A stretch of DNA of 64,000 nucleotides from Molossus alvarezi (lineage: Eukaryota > Chordata > Mammalia > Chiroptera > Molossidae), in assembly GCA_037176705.1 (NCBI GenBank), contig CM073898.1:40117488-40181487 (forward strand), in the 5' to 3' direction. The first letter of the stretch is position 1, and the number at the start of each line of letters is the position of its first letter. Of this stretch, positions 9,991 through 21,080 are shown piece by piece. The notes beneath the pieces are model-generated. The model had not been told where the DNA came from and did no database searches. It saw only the letters and a program-made list of their open reading frames with translations. The translations under genes and the position numbers were made by a program.

Positions 9991-12900
9991 ATAAAATGTG
10001 GATGTAAAGGACAGAGAGTCCGCCTCTGTTATTTAGTATCACCTCACTCACCTCACCCTTAGAGGTTTAATGGTGTACAGGGCCATTTGCTAAAACATTA
10101 TTAGATTTACTCATCATGGTTATCCTTTGAATTAAACAGAAGACATTCTAATTTTTTAAATCAATCCAGCTGCAGCAGTAAAATAATGAAGAACCATACC
10201 CTTTTAAAAATAAGGAATCTAGCAATGAGTTCTTAATAGTATCAAATGCTTCTCACAGAAACAGTCTTAGAGAAAAAAATGCATACCTTGCCCACCAAGA
10301 CAGGACAAGATGATTCTTTAAAGAAGAATTAGCAAATACTAGAAAAGAATTTTCTCATGAGGAAAGAATTATTCAGGGCCCTGTAGGAGTTAAGTCGAGG
10401 CTGGAGGAGTCTGGGCTCAGAAGCCAAGGATGGCAAATATGGCCCACTCTCACCTCCATCTTCATGAAGTAATCCTTCTACCATGGTTTAGATCTTCATT
10501 TTACTCAACTGCAAAACACTGAGATGTCCGTTCCTGTGAGGTCAGATGGACTTATAATCTACTTTACTCCTGTGTTTTCCCATTTCCACCAGTAGGCAGA
10601 ATAGAGCTCTCTTTCTTTCACCCCCTTCATCCCTCTCCATCCTCATCCCTATTCTGGAGATGTTTTCTAACACCATGGTAAGCACAGGGTATGCTATGCT
10701 CTCTCTTCAGTAAGACTTTTTTTTTCCCCCTTATGGCTTCATTATGCTTTTACTATGTTGAAGAATGTGAACAATGAGGGGGAATTAGACTTGGTGATGT
10801 AGACACAACATAAAATCAATTTGTCAGATTGAGCATAAATAAGTGTAGGATAAATCAGGATTCATGGGGGAGAAATAGGAAAAGAAAAAGGAAGCCCAAG
10901 AGAAAGAAAATATCATGGCCCATAGTATCGACCTCTGGATGCCAGGAATATTCCTGACCCTCTACTGGAAAGATTTGGTTATTGTTGGTGATGAACTGTG
11001 TTCTTTTCTTTTCCAGACTTTCATCAGAATGCTAGATTGCATGTGTATGGCTCATGTTGATCACAAAAGTTCCCACATATTCCCAGCTATTTTACTGCTA
11101 AAATGCTGTCAGGAGCTCAATCAATGCAATAGCGTTTGCCTTGTAAACATTTTATAATCTTTGCCTCCTTCCTCCATTTTATTTCTGTTTCCTCAAGAGT
11201 CAGAACGAATGGCTTTTTGTATTGTAGAGAATCCCTGGTTCCATAAAAGCACATAAAGAAATTTGAATAATTTAAGCAGACTTCCTTTTCTTTTCATTAA
11301 ATCAGGGGTGTCAGGAAGCGGGTGGGGTTGCAGTTACATGGTTTTGTCAATTTCTTTTCTTTTTGTAGTAGCGGCATTTTAAATTCTGACTACAAAAATA
11401 GACATGACCATTACAGAAATTTGAAAACTACAGAAAAGACCAAAGAAAAAATTAAAATCTCCCATAATCTTACTACTCGAAAATTATTATTATTCAATGT
11501 GTGTTTCAATCTTTTTATTCATAGGCAAATACACAAACATAATACATATTTATAAAAATAGAATCAGTGTGTCCATATAATTTTAACTCCATTATTTTTC
11601 ACTAAATAAATCATGATTATTTTCTTTTTTCATAAATTATATTTAAATGTACTTTATTACTCAGTGTTTCATTTGTTTGTACTGTTTTGTAATGAACTAG
11701 CCATTTAGTACAGAACATGTTAATTTCCATTATAAACGGCACTGCAGAAAGTACCCTTCATGCTATTTACCCGAAGCAAACACCATTCACACTTTCTAAA
11801 CTGCTCTTACCAAGTCCCCAAGGAGCTTAGATTGCTGCCATTGCCACCTCCTAGCAACAACACACTAGGTGAAAAATTGTGTGGAGAGAATATCAAATGG
11901 TTCCTTCTAAAACTGGAGATGCTATTACGCAGGATGGAAAGAGGGACAAATACATAGGCTCTGTTTTTCAAAGTGACAGTTCATAATCAGGTACTGGGAA
12001 AGCGTCTAGCAACTGTGATGGATAGTTGGGTAATACCGTGTGTAGTCAATTCTCCATAATCTTTATAACAGAGGGGACCTTTGAGTAAGATAGGAAAAAA
12101 AAGATGAAGGATTAGTCATCCAAACAGCAATCCAATCAAAATGAAAATCATTGGTATTTGATTTGAGGATAGATAGTATTTCTTTGGGCAATCAGAATAA
12201 TTCCCTTTATTCAGAGTTTAAATAATAATCTATATTGGCATTGCCTGAGCTCACGCAATCCTGAAGACTGTTAGGGAAAATTGATTAGAGGCAAGGAAGT
12301 TGGCCTAAGATTAAACGTGTGCATACAGGTAGTATGTATCGTGGATCACCAGCCTGCAGAAAGCCTGGCTCTGCTGTATAGTGCAATGCTGATAAGTGGC
12401 CATACAGTCTTTTCATTGAAGCTGTGAAGAGAAATGGATATCCTAACCAGTGGAGTTCTAAAGCAGAAGTCAGCATTGAAGACAGCAATGAAAAAAGAAA
12501 GTAAAAGTGCAATCTCTAATGCATGCTCTGCATGAGAAAGAGTTTGCTTAAATCATTTAAAATCCGGGTTGTTTTATGACACACATGTTACACCAAAACA
12601 TGTAACTTGTCTGTTAGGTGCTTGGAGTATTTTTCCTATTTAAACTAAATTGAAAACTCTGGTAGAGTGCATATAATGGATTTCAACTTCTACTCAACAT
12701 ACTAGTTACCTCAAGGTCAAGTGTTGCATTCGGTGTTTTCATCGTATGTAACACTTGGCCTGCTAAGAACAAAATGGTCTCATCCCCCACTTTATTCTAG
12801 AGGATCCCGAGTCCTTGTTCGAAAACCCCATGTTCTCCTAAGCACCTTCTGCCTTTCCTTCTGAGGGCTCCAGAGGTTGACCTACCTTGTTCCTTGTCCA

Positions 12901-13267
12901 TGGTGACTCCCAGTTGCTCCCACATGTGATTTCTTTTTTTCCCTCAATGGTGAATTGATAAATGTTTAACAAAAACTCTTCAGGAATAAAAAATATGCAT
13001 ACATACATTCTGGTACTGAAAATCTGTTACCAGTATAAAGGATATGTAGTATACAATTTACAAATAATAATAAAAATAATACAACACACAATTCCATATA
13101 ACTAGTTGATTCTCATAGAATGTTCCAGTCAATTTTTGCCAAATTCTGTGTCCACAGCCAACCTGTTATTGCAATTCACAAACAAATGTAGTTCTGACCA
13201 AAATGTTGAATGACATTTTCATTTACATTAACAAGTAGCATGAAAGTGAAACAAAGAAAATGTGTAT
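9991..13267. other. unassigned AT-rich sequence
   Basis: About 3.3 kb without recognisable genes. A MIR-like block may lie near 10440-10560 ('cttcattttactcaactgca'), but it is too diverged to call. Short open frames (10915-11157, 11322-11555) have no protein signature. Confidence 0.35.
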
Positions 13268-13500
13268 AAGAATGGCACTCATGCCCTGCTGGCCAGTGTG
13301 GCTCAGTGGATTGAGTGTCGTCCCATGAACTGAGGGGTCCTGGTTCAATTCCTGGTCAGGGCACATGCCCAGGTTGGGAGCTCGTCCCCAGTAGGGTGTG
13401 TGCAGGAGGCAGCTAATCAATGTTTCTCTTTTACATTTATGTTTCTATCTCTCTCTCCCTTCTTTGCTCTCTAAAAATCCAATAAAACCATATTTAAAAA
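13268..13500 (+). mobile_element. Ves SINE, outer copy of a nested pair
   Basis: A full-length Ves element starts at about 13284 (CCCTGCTGGCCAGTGTGGCT, A box) with a B box GGTTCAATTCC near 13341. A body with 'aatcaatgtttctctttt', a TC-rich run and an A-rich tail follow. It is preceded by AAGAATGGCACT (13268-13279). The same string returns only after the next Ves at 13755-13766, so the second Ves landed at the tail/target junction of this one. Confidence 0.85.
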
Positions 13501-13511
13501 GAAAAAGAGTG

Positions 13512-13750
13512 GCCCTGGCCGGTTTGGCTCAGTGGTTAGAGCGTCAGCCTGCGGTCCACAGAGACCCGGGTTCGGTTCCCGCTAAGAGTATGTGCCTTGG
13601 CTGCAGTTTGTCCCCGGCCCTGGTTGGGTTGTGTGGGTGGCGGCCACTCGATGTGTTCCTTTCACGTGGATGTTTCTCTCTCTTCCTCTCTCTCCTTCCC
13701 GCTCTGAGTAAAAAATGGAAAAATGTCCTCGGGTGAGAATAAAAAAAAAA
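13512..13750 (+). mobile_element. Ves SINE inserted in the tail of the previous Ves
   Basis: This is the best preserved Ves in the window. The head is GCCCTGGCCGGTTTGGCTC, the A-box region TGGCTCAGTGGTTAGAGCG, and the B box GGGTTCGGTTCCCG. The body has 'cactcgatgtgttcc', the TC-rich run and the tail 'atgtcctcgggtgagaat', followed by a poly(A) tail. GAAAAAGAGTGGC precedes it and GAAAAAGAATGGC follows, which gives a likely duplication. The intact polymerase III boxes suggest a relatively young copy. A tRNA gene is excluded because the cloverleaf does not close. Confidence 0.9.
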
Positions 13751-13934
13751 GAAAAAGAATGGCACTTGCTCATCAATGATGTGAGTGGCTTTTTTTTTTT
13801 TTTCCAAATGGGATAATAGTTTTCAAACACTAAAATAATTTCTGTGCTATTTACAAAGTAATAGATACAGATATAGCATATTTTAAATTTTGAAATGCAT
13901 TATAAACATTTCAGCATTATTTTCATAAATTTAG

Positions 13935-14045
13935 ACTAGAGATCAGCAAACTTAAACTTATGGGCCAAATCTGGGAGGCCTTCCAAACTGGGAAATAGTT
14001 TGATACACAGGTAGAGAAAAAGTTTTCCAATTTCTAGTTTAGATG
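13935..14045. mobile_element. possible hAT-like relic, copy 3
   Basis: 'agagatcagcaaactta' followed by 'tatgggccaaatctggga' recalls the start of the old element seen at 3487 and 7165. Only about 100 bp can be compared and the rest is not alignable by eye. Confidence 0.3.
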
Positions 14046-16164
14046 ACCAATAAAACAACAAATGAAGCCTTGATGTGTAACATTTGCTATATCCGTGGTA
14101 TGAGTACTCCCACTAACCTGACCATGAAATTGGGAGGAGATGCAAATAGTGTATTATTCTACATTTCCACCAAGCAAATAGACATAAATAACCTTGATCA
14201 TAGGTAACAATAACATGCAAGGCAAATAATTAGGAAGTGGTGAGTTTGGAGTATTTATTACCTTTGTTTTCAATATAATTTATTTAATTATAAGTTTATA
14301 TCATTTAATTTTAATAAGACTCTATTGAACAACCAGCTCTGAGCATTTATGGACATCTCACAGCCGGTCCTGGTGGGCCAGCAGGGCCAGCACAGCGCAC
14401 TGCTCATTTTACTCCCCCGCCCTCACCTCCCAATACTCCCGTGTTTCTCTATCCCTCAACTAAATCCATCATTTTGGAGGTTCACTAGGGAAGGATGGAC
14501 TCTTGATATGCTAAATAAGAAAAGATAGACAGTTATTTAAAGGTCTTTTTTTACTTCTTTCTCTTTTATCCTCGACAGGGAAATTCAAAGTTCACATGAA
14601 AAAGGGGTAAAAGATGGATTTTTTAAAACACTAACAATGGAAGATCTCTCAACATTGTAAAGAAAAATAATCCACCCCTAAATCTGGTCATTGATCTGAA
14701 AGAGAAGGGACCAAGGTGAGTGTACTAAAGTGATAGAATTGGAGATGTACAACCAAAGAGTTAAATGTTGAGATTTGATGTATATTGGGGGGGGGGTGGT
14801 TAGAAGGGAGTGAACAGGAGTGGCCAGATGCATGGCTGAGACAAGGGTGTGTCTACAAGAGGTAACCTTCCCCATCCTGTTAGATCAGAAGCAAAGTGAG
14901 AAGTTGGGCAAAAGAACAAAAATGGGTTGGAAGATCAAATTAAAAATGGTAGCAATGCAGAAGTAAAGGAAGTCATGGTAGTAACTGGCCTTGGCTTCAT
15001 AACATCATGGTAAAAGTGAACCACACTCAAACACTACAAGTTGGCTATGTTGCTAGTTACCATTATTTTAGCAAAGCAAATATGGTGGACAAAGTGATGT
15101 TTATTTTCACTTTCACACTCAATGAAATATAATGTTTAGTCCTCACCATAGGCAAGCACTTCCTCACCACAAAACATCTCCCTCTTACTCCACTTTATAC
15201 ACACACACACACACACACACACAATATTTTCTTACAATGGGTATTTTATAAATTAATATCTGAGAGGAGAGTCATATTTGAGGCAAAGTGAGATAATGTG
15301 ACACTGGATATGAGGCATGGTGGAGAGTACATGAGTCACAATAATATGTGGACCCTAATAATTGACTCAGGTTATAATAAGGATTGAATGAGATATGAAT
15401 CTGAGTCAGCAATGTGAAAGGTGACACTGTCAACAAAAACAGCTACTTAAGTTGCTTGCCTTTAAAATAGAGGTATGGTCCCTAAAGACACTGCCTGATC
15501 CAAAATTTAATATTGGTGGGCTTCTTACCTAATAAAAACCTTTGATAGGTAAATTACTCATACTCCCTGTGAGAATCATTATAAATGATCATGCCAGAAC
15601 AGCCCATATGCAAACATGTGCCGCCTGTCAGGCTCTACAACGCCTGTCTTCAAGAGGTATAAGAATTCTGGATATATGCCATTTGTCACATACAAATGCC
15701 TCACCATTTAAACATAGGACTTAAACCCTCCTGAGTCAAGAACAGCAGGAAGTCATTTACAAAGTGAGGGGTTGAGGGGGGTAGCTCTAAAAATCTTTAG
15801 ACAATAGTTGTGGTAAGAATAACCAAGAGGAATATAAGTATGTTTAAATGCTAGTCAATTCAAATTCTTATTTTAAGGGTCTTCCACAATGACCACACTC
15901 AACAGAGTCAATGCCTGCTTTGAAAATATGCAAAAATCATTTTTAGTGATTCCTCTGGATCCTATGAGAGTTAAATGAGGTATATAGTCATATCACCTCA
16001 TTAAAGGATGTCAAATAGCAGAGACCTGAAAATTTTCTAAAATACTCCCATTCTGACTTCCTAATACTTGAAGAAACATCACATGACCTCATTACTGCTA
16101 AGAGTTAATGTCCATATGTCCCCTCAGAAGTTTAACAGAAGTTAATATTATAGTAATTTGTGAA
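14046..16164. other. unassigned sequence with a CA microsatellite
   Basis: An (AC)n microsatellite of about 25 bp lies at 15198-15222, and a run of G lies near 14789. Otherwise no gene or named repeat is recognised. Confidence 0.4.
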
Positions 16165-16405
16165 AGATGAATATAATAATAATGGCTAACATCCAATGGA
16201 TACTTATTATATGAGAGGCCTGCAAATGGATTAATTTAATTTCCACAAAATGCAATGCGTTGGTCAGTTTACTGAACTAAGGAGTAAACTAAGACAAAGA
16301 GGTTAATGAACTTACATAGCTGGTAAGTAATGGAGTCAGGATTTAGTCCAAAGCTGTCTGTCTTCAAACACCACACTCTTAACCACTACTCCATACAACC
16401 TCTTC
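16165..16405 (+). repeat. MIR (MIRb-like) SINE
   Basis: The sequence shows the MIR core and 3' half: 'taacatccaatggatactta', 'aactaagacaaagaggtt', 'aatgaacttacatagctggt', 'aagtaatggagtcaggattt', and 'cacactcttaaccactactc'. This is the classic order of a MIRb in plus orientation. Confidence 0.8.
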
Positions 16406-16924
16406 TATGCTTTATTTTTTTAACGCAAAATTTGATGTACTAGTTTCAACCAAAAGGGAATGTTTCTGAGCACAAGAGGATGAAAACACAGGAAGCGAAG
16501 AAGTAGGGAGAAGAGCAGGCATAGTAGGCTGTCGGTCACCAAAGCTAAGCTGCTCCACTTCACACAAATGCTTTCACCACGTGGCTGGATCTTCTTCAAC
16601 CCTTCAGGAGTTGGTCCGCTAGACCACATTGGGCCATGTTGAAGAAGTCTTCTTTAGTAAGATAAGTGAGCGAGTGTTGCTTATTACTAATAAATTCTTC
16701 TGATCAAGTTAGAGCTTCCATAGCCACTCAACAATGATTTTTTAAAAATGTAGGTAACACTGTGGAATTATGCATCTATTCAGAGTTGTTTATAAACTGA
16801 TTAAATTTGACTTGCCAATAAGTAAGTTTTTAAGTAGCCAGGAATGGGAGGTAATCAAAGTATTTATTGAGGACTGAAAACATTCCTGAGTATCAGTAGC
16901 ATTTACATGTGATGTCATAAAAAG

Positions 16925-17297
16925 AAGAAGAAAATCAAACCCATAGAAACAGAGAGTAGAAAAGTTGTCACCAGGGGCTGGGGGTGGGCAAACAAGGAGA
17001 GATCGGTAAAGGGGTACAAACTTTCAGTTATAAGATAAATAAGGTCTGAGGATCTAATGTATAACATGTTGACTATAGTTGATAACTCTGTATTGTATAA
17101 TTGAAATTTGCTAAGAGAATAGAACTTAAATGTCCTCAAAAAAGATAATTATGTGAGGTGACAGATATGTTAATGAATTAGATAGGAGAATCCTTTCACA
17201 ATGTATTCATATATTAAGCCACCACGGTGTACACTTTAAACATCATACAATTCCAATTATCAATGATTGCCTCAATAAAGCTGAAATTAAAAAAAGA
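16925..17297 (+). mobile_element. old L1 3' UTR (L1MA/MB-like)
   Basis: Landmarks of an old L1 3' UTR follow in order: 'ccatagaaacagagagtag', 'gttgtcaccaggggctggg', 'aatgtataacatgttgacta', 'tagttgataactctgtattg', 'cctttcacaatgtattcata', 'tgtacactttaaacatcata' and 'cctcaataaagctgaaatta', then an A-rich tail. It is 5'-truncated with no ORF2 sequence left. Confidence 0.85.
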
Positions 17298-18500
17298 AAG
17301 TCTGAGTGTCATAATGTAGAAATACTGGAGCCTCATTGTTTTAAAGGGATAGTAACACATTTGCTGACTTTGTGATAGCTAGCAGTGCAAAGGCTGCTCT
17401 CAAAGAGTAATTGGCTGGATGGCCCCAGAATTCTCAATTATATCTTCAGGAATCTTAGAGTCTTAGGCTATGACCTTATGTTACTGGAGAAAAAATAATA
17501 GGCGCTTAATGGAATAAATAAATAAAATGACTTATTTATTCAAAAACATGATCCAGTCTGATAAAATGTACTTTGGAGTAAATGATCACAATGAAAGTTG
17601 GCTGCTGTCATTTGTCAAAGGGCTGAGAGGAATGAAATTATTAAATCAGGAGAAAATGCCTTAGGAGACTTTGATGCAGACGCTCAGATTTGAAAAACAT
17701 ACATGGAAAACAGAGAAGATTATCAATATGCTTCTCTCTGACAGAAAGCAGAAACAGTGTCACCTGTCTGACAGAGTGTATTTTAAATTGATATTTCATG
17801 ACCTCATTTTAAACAGCTTCTATTATCATCTCTCCATGTTGGAGCCCTGATTTCTAACAATGCAGCTTTTAACACTTATGTATGTCAATGTGACCCTGTG
17901 GCTGAAAGATAAGTTTATATGGCACATCAACTTAACATTTGCATACCCAGGCATAATATTAATAGTGAGTTCAACACTGAATCATGATCAAGATTTGATA
18001 AGAAATGCAACTCATTCTAGGTATACTTAGGAAGTGTACCTAGAGGAACATAAATATGTATAAGTGTATTATTCAAATTCTCCACATTTACACAGGGCAA
18101 AATTGGGGAAAAAAAGCTCAAAGCTTTATTCCACAAATCACAAAAAGAAATATAATAAAAAACCAAATAGAAATAGACATATCAATGATCAATTGGACAT
18201 TTAGAGGTCACATGAGATTGTCACCTGAGCCCTCATGGCCATGTTTGTACTATGAAATAGAAGAAAAGATGATACACACTATAGAATAGAACATAAGAAA
18301 AAGAATAGAAAACATTGCTGATTGTAGGTCCAAATCCCAAAGCTTGGGTAAGTAAATGTAAAAATAAAGAGTCCTGCAAACTCAAATTTAAGGGTGAAAA
18401 ACCAATTAAAAACACTACATATAAATATATATTATATTATATGATATATATTAAATATCTATATGATGCAAACATTACATTACATATATAATGTAATATG
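17298..18500. other. unassigned sequence ending in a TA-rich hairpin
   Basis: I recognise no gene. The last 80 bp (18421-18500) are nearly pure A+T and include ATTACATATATAATGTAAT, an almost perfect inverted repeat. The mariner element that follows entered right beside it. Mariner elements insert at TA dinucleotides. Confidence 0.4.
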
Positions 18501-18931
18501 CAGGTTGTCCCAAAAAAGTAAACACAATTTAAATATTATAAAGTCAGTGTTTATTGACATAAACTTCATTTTCAAAATTTAAAAGAATTTACAAAATGAA
18601 TAATTTTTTTTTTGTCAACACATTTTCAAACTGATGACTGTTCTGGTCCAGGCACTGCTGAAAACAAAGTAATGGAATAGCAAACATCAACAATCATTTT
18701 GTTCTGTATTTGGGTGTATTCCTTTTCAATAGCTGCCCTCGATTCTTCGACTATTGTTGGTTTTGCGCTGTAAACTTTATCTTTTATGTATCCCCATAAA
18801 AACTCTAATGGATAAATTTTCTTCAAAGATTAGTCTGGCTTCATCCATTATTTCAAATCAGTTAAACCTGAAAAGGAGTGAGGAGTAAGTGAGTTATCAG
18901 CTGTTAAAATTTGTGTACATTTTTGGGACAC
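18501..18931 (-). mobile_element. internally deleted mariner element
   Basis: Inverted ends are visible. The left end is CAGGTTGTCCCAAAAAAGTA. The right end on the minus strand is AGTGTCCCAAAAATGTACAC, next to TA-rich targets. The minus strand keeps a short start region (ATGGATGAAGCCAGACTAAT near 18850) fused to the C-terminal end of a transposase (see next entry). At about 430 bp against roughly 1.3 kb for a full mariner, the catalytic D,D,D core has been lost, so it cannot move itself. A related, shorter copy in the opposite orientation lies at 39198-39323. Confidence 0.8.
18626..18826 (-). pseudogene. mariner transposase C-terminus (remnant)
   Basis: The minus-strand frame holds the motif YPLEFLWGYIKDKVYS, which corresponds to the PLDFFLWGYLKDKVY-type block downstream of the third catalytic Asp in mariner transposases. 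A helical segment follows (ESRAAIEKEYTQIQNKMI). The DNA-binding helices and the catalytic core are missing and the frame degrades before the normal C-terminus. It lies inside the 18501-18931 element and cannot be functional. Confidence 0.8.
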
Positions 18932-19225
18932 TATATAGATAAAATATCGAATATTTCCTATAATAGTAGCAAGGAATGCAAGAATTTACATATAAGCTTA
19001 TTGGTGATATTAACTTACCTCAAAGAGAATCAGAAAGAGGTTTGTTAGCTTGGAAAAGTCCTTAGGCACATTTGCTTTTTTATAACACCCCAGGAGAGAA
19101 GAAATTATAAATGTTCAAATTGCTTAGAGAGCAAATGATATTCTCCACATTTTTAATGGGGCTGTGGTGTTGATTCTTCATTTACTTTGTAGAGGTATAT
19201 ATACTCTTGATAAATGCTTATTGAA

Positions 19226-19304
19226 AGGAGGAAGGAAGGAAGGAAGGAAGGAAGGAAGGAAGGAAGGAAGGAAGGAAGGAAGGAAGGAAGGAAGGAAGGA
19301 AGGA
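19226..19304 (+). repeat. (GGAA)n microsatellite
   Basis: About twenty uninterrupted GGAA/GAAG units form a pure tetranucleotide tract of some 78 bp. The apparent open frame across it, repeating GRKE, is an artefact of the repeat. GGAA tracts can bind ETS-family factors, but nothing here shows use. Confidence 0.95.
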
Positions 19305-20327
19305 ATTCAACAAATAATACAGATAATAAATGACAGGAAGTTTCCAGGTAGGAGGGGATGACAGAGTGATCTCTCCACTCACTAATATTGTTGCAGAGCC
19401 TAGAAAAGATTGTGGGTACTTTAGATCACATGTTGTTTTGTTGCTCTCACTTACATGATCAAAGCCTACTTAACATGTGGCAATGTCTGCCCAGTTTTTT
19501 TGTTTTGTTTGTTTGTTTTGGTATAACAGTAACAAGAGCTAAAATTTGGAGGGGCTATCTGGTCTACGCATTTCCCTTAGAGGCTAAGTGTAGCTGTGGT
19601 TTTGGTTCTGCCACACAGCCACACATCATCTTAATAGGAATATTGAGCTAACAAAAGCCCACTGGACTGGCATTACAAATTCTAATCATTTTACAAAACT
19701 TTACATAAAGATGCTTTTTCATTTCATACTAAAATTTGAGTTTGAATTATAAAATATCATTTGATTTTGAAGGAATCTCCTTTTTATCTGAAATACTTTG
19801 AACTTCTGGAGAAAGATGTTGCATGAATAGAAATTATAATGAATTTTAAAGAAAGATCCCTTTATGGTTCTAGGTCCCAGAGGTATTTTATTTTATCTTT
19901 TCTTTCCTTTTTTTTTTTTCTTGTCACAATTGGGGAATATTATTCTTACATAGGTCTAAATCAGGATGTTTAGTGGGAGGAAAAAGAGCCCCATTAATGA
20001 TAATGTAAATAAAGTGGAATTATCATTAAAATATAGAGCAGTAAGAGAGTATGAGTTGGATTTAATGACTCATTTCTAATAGCTGGATTCTTGGGATGTT
20101 CATTATCATCTAGGACTCTCCGTCCTCTTTACTCACAAGCTGCACGATTTTAGAGGCTTCATGTGTACTATGTATCTTTTTCCTTAGCACCGTGCTCCCC
20201 ACGTTCCTCAGTTCCTATTTCCTCACATTGTCAGCTGTAAGACTGGGCTGGTAGAAAGGTACGTGTGGTACTAACTCCCACAGAGTTAGCCCTCAGACTA
20301 CCTAAGGAAGGTCCTTGCAATCCCACG
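19305..20327. other. unassigned sequence
   Basis: I see no supported gene or repeat apart from short T-rich runs near 19495 and 19905. Confidence 0.35.
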
Positions 20328-20480
20328 TACGGTCCATGGATCAACAATATTAAGTTCATTTGAGAGCTTATTAGACAAGCAGAATCCCTGATCCCACCCT
20401 AAAATTACTGAATGTGAATTTAGATTTTAACAAGATTCCCCAGGTGATTCTTATGTACATTAAAGTTTGGAAAGCACTGC
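20328..20480 (+). mobile_element. MER5A hAT-Charlie MITE
   Basis: The blocks 'ggtccatggatcaacaatat', 'gagagcttattagacaagca', 'gatcccaccctaaaattact', 'gattttaacaagattcccca', 'ggtgattcttatgtacatta' and 'aagtttggaaagcactg' match MER5A from end to end. MER5A is a short non-autonomous hAT element common to placental mammals. It has no coding capacity. Confidence 0.85.
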
Positions 20481-20888
20481 CTCAACCTGAACTAGAGAGA
20501 GGAAAACTGCATCATACAGGGCAGATGTTTATCCCTGTACAATTAACTGCATCCAGGGGGATCTGCTAAATAAACAATAATGAATGAGGACTAAATGCAA
20601 TGGCGTATCTTGGATCGATGTGGAACAGAAAAAGAACATTAGTGCAAAAATTGGTAAAATATGAATAAAGTCTTACGCCAATGTTAAATATTTTAGTTTG
20701 GGTAAATGCAACATGGTCATTTGAGATGTTAACACTGGAGAAGCTTACTAAAGTGTATATGGGAACTCTGCACAATCTCTACAATTCTTGTGTAGATTTA
20801 AAATTTACAACTGTTTCAAAATAAAAGTTTAAAAATGATAGCTGTGTAGTGAACACTCACTCAGTAGCATATGAAACAACTTTTCTTT

Positions 20889-21080
20889 CAGTGGTTCTCA
20901 ACCTTCCTAATGCTGTGATCCTTTAACACAGCTCTTCATGTTGTGGTGACTCCCAACCATAAAATTATTTTTGTTGCTACTTCATAACTGTAATTTTGCT
21001 ACTATTATGTCTTAGGTGACCCCTGTGAAAGGGTCATTTGACCCCCAAGGGGGTCGCAACCCTCAGGTTGAGAACCGCTG
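20889..21080. mobile_element. SPIN-like hAT MITE
   Basis: The ends are inverted: CAGTGGTTCTCAACCTTCC at the left, and CAGCGGTTCTCAACCTGAGG at the right on the other strand. Inside are 'gttgtggtgactcccaacca', 'taaaattatttttgttgcta', 'cttcataactgtaattttgc', then a jump to 'tcttaggtgacccctgtgaa' and 'gggtcatttgacccccaa'. This fits the non-autonomous SPIN (Space Invaders) element with its middle deleted. SPIN is known from a few unrelated tetrapods, including the little brown bat, and is explained by horizontal transfer. The 8-bp flanks (ttttcttt and ttaaatat) do not match, so the target duplication is lost or the copy was rearranged. Confidence 0.85.

Noticed and set aside
13512..13600. tRNA-like A and B boxes suggesting a tRNA gene
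   Set aside because: The boxes belong to the head of a Ves SINE. The acceptor and anticodon stems do not close, and the sequence continues into the Ves body and tail.
19226..19304. regular repeats resembling a CRISPR array or a coding repeat (GRKE)n
   Set aside because: It is a pure tetranucleotide microsatellite without spacers, in a mammalian genome.
20889..21080. reading the element as MER20 or MER5A because of the CAGTGGTTCTCAA start
   Set aside because: Many hAT elements share this end. The internal phrases (GTTGTGGTGAC, CTTCATAACTGTAATTTTGC, GGTGACCCCTGTGAAAGGGT) fit SPIN and not MER20 or MER5A.
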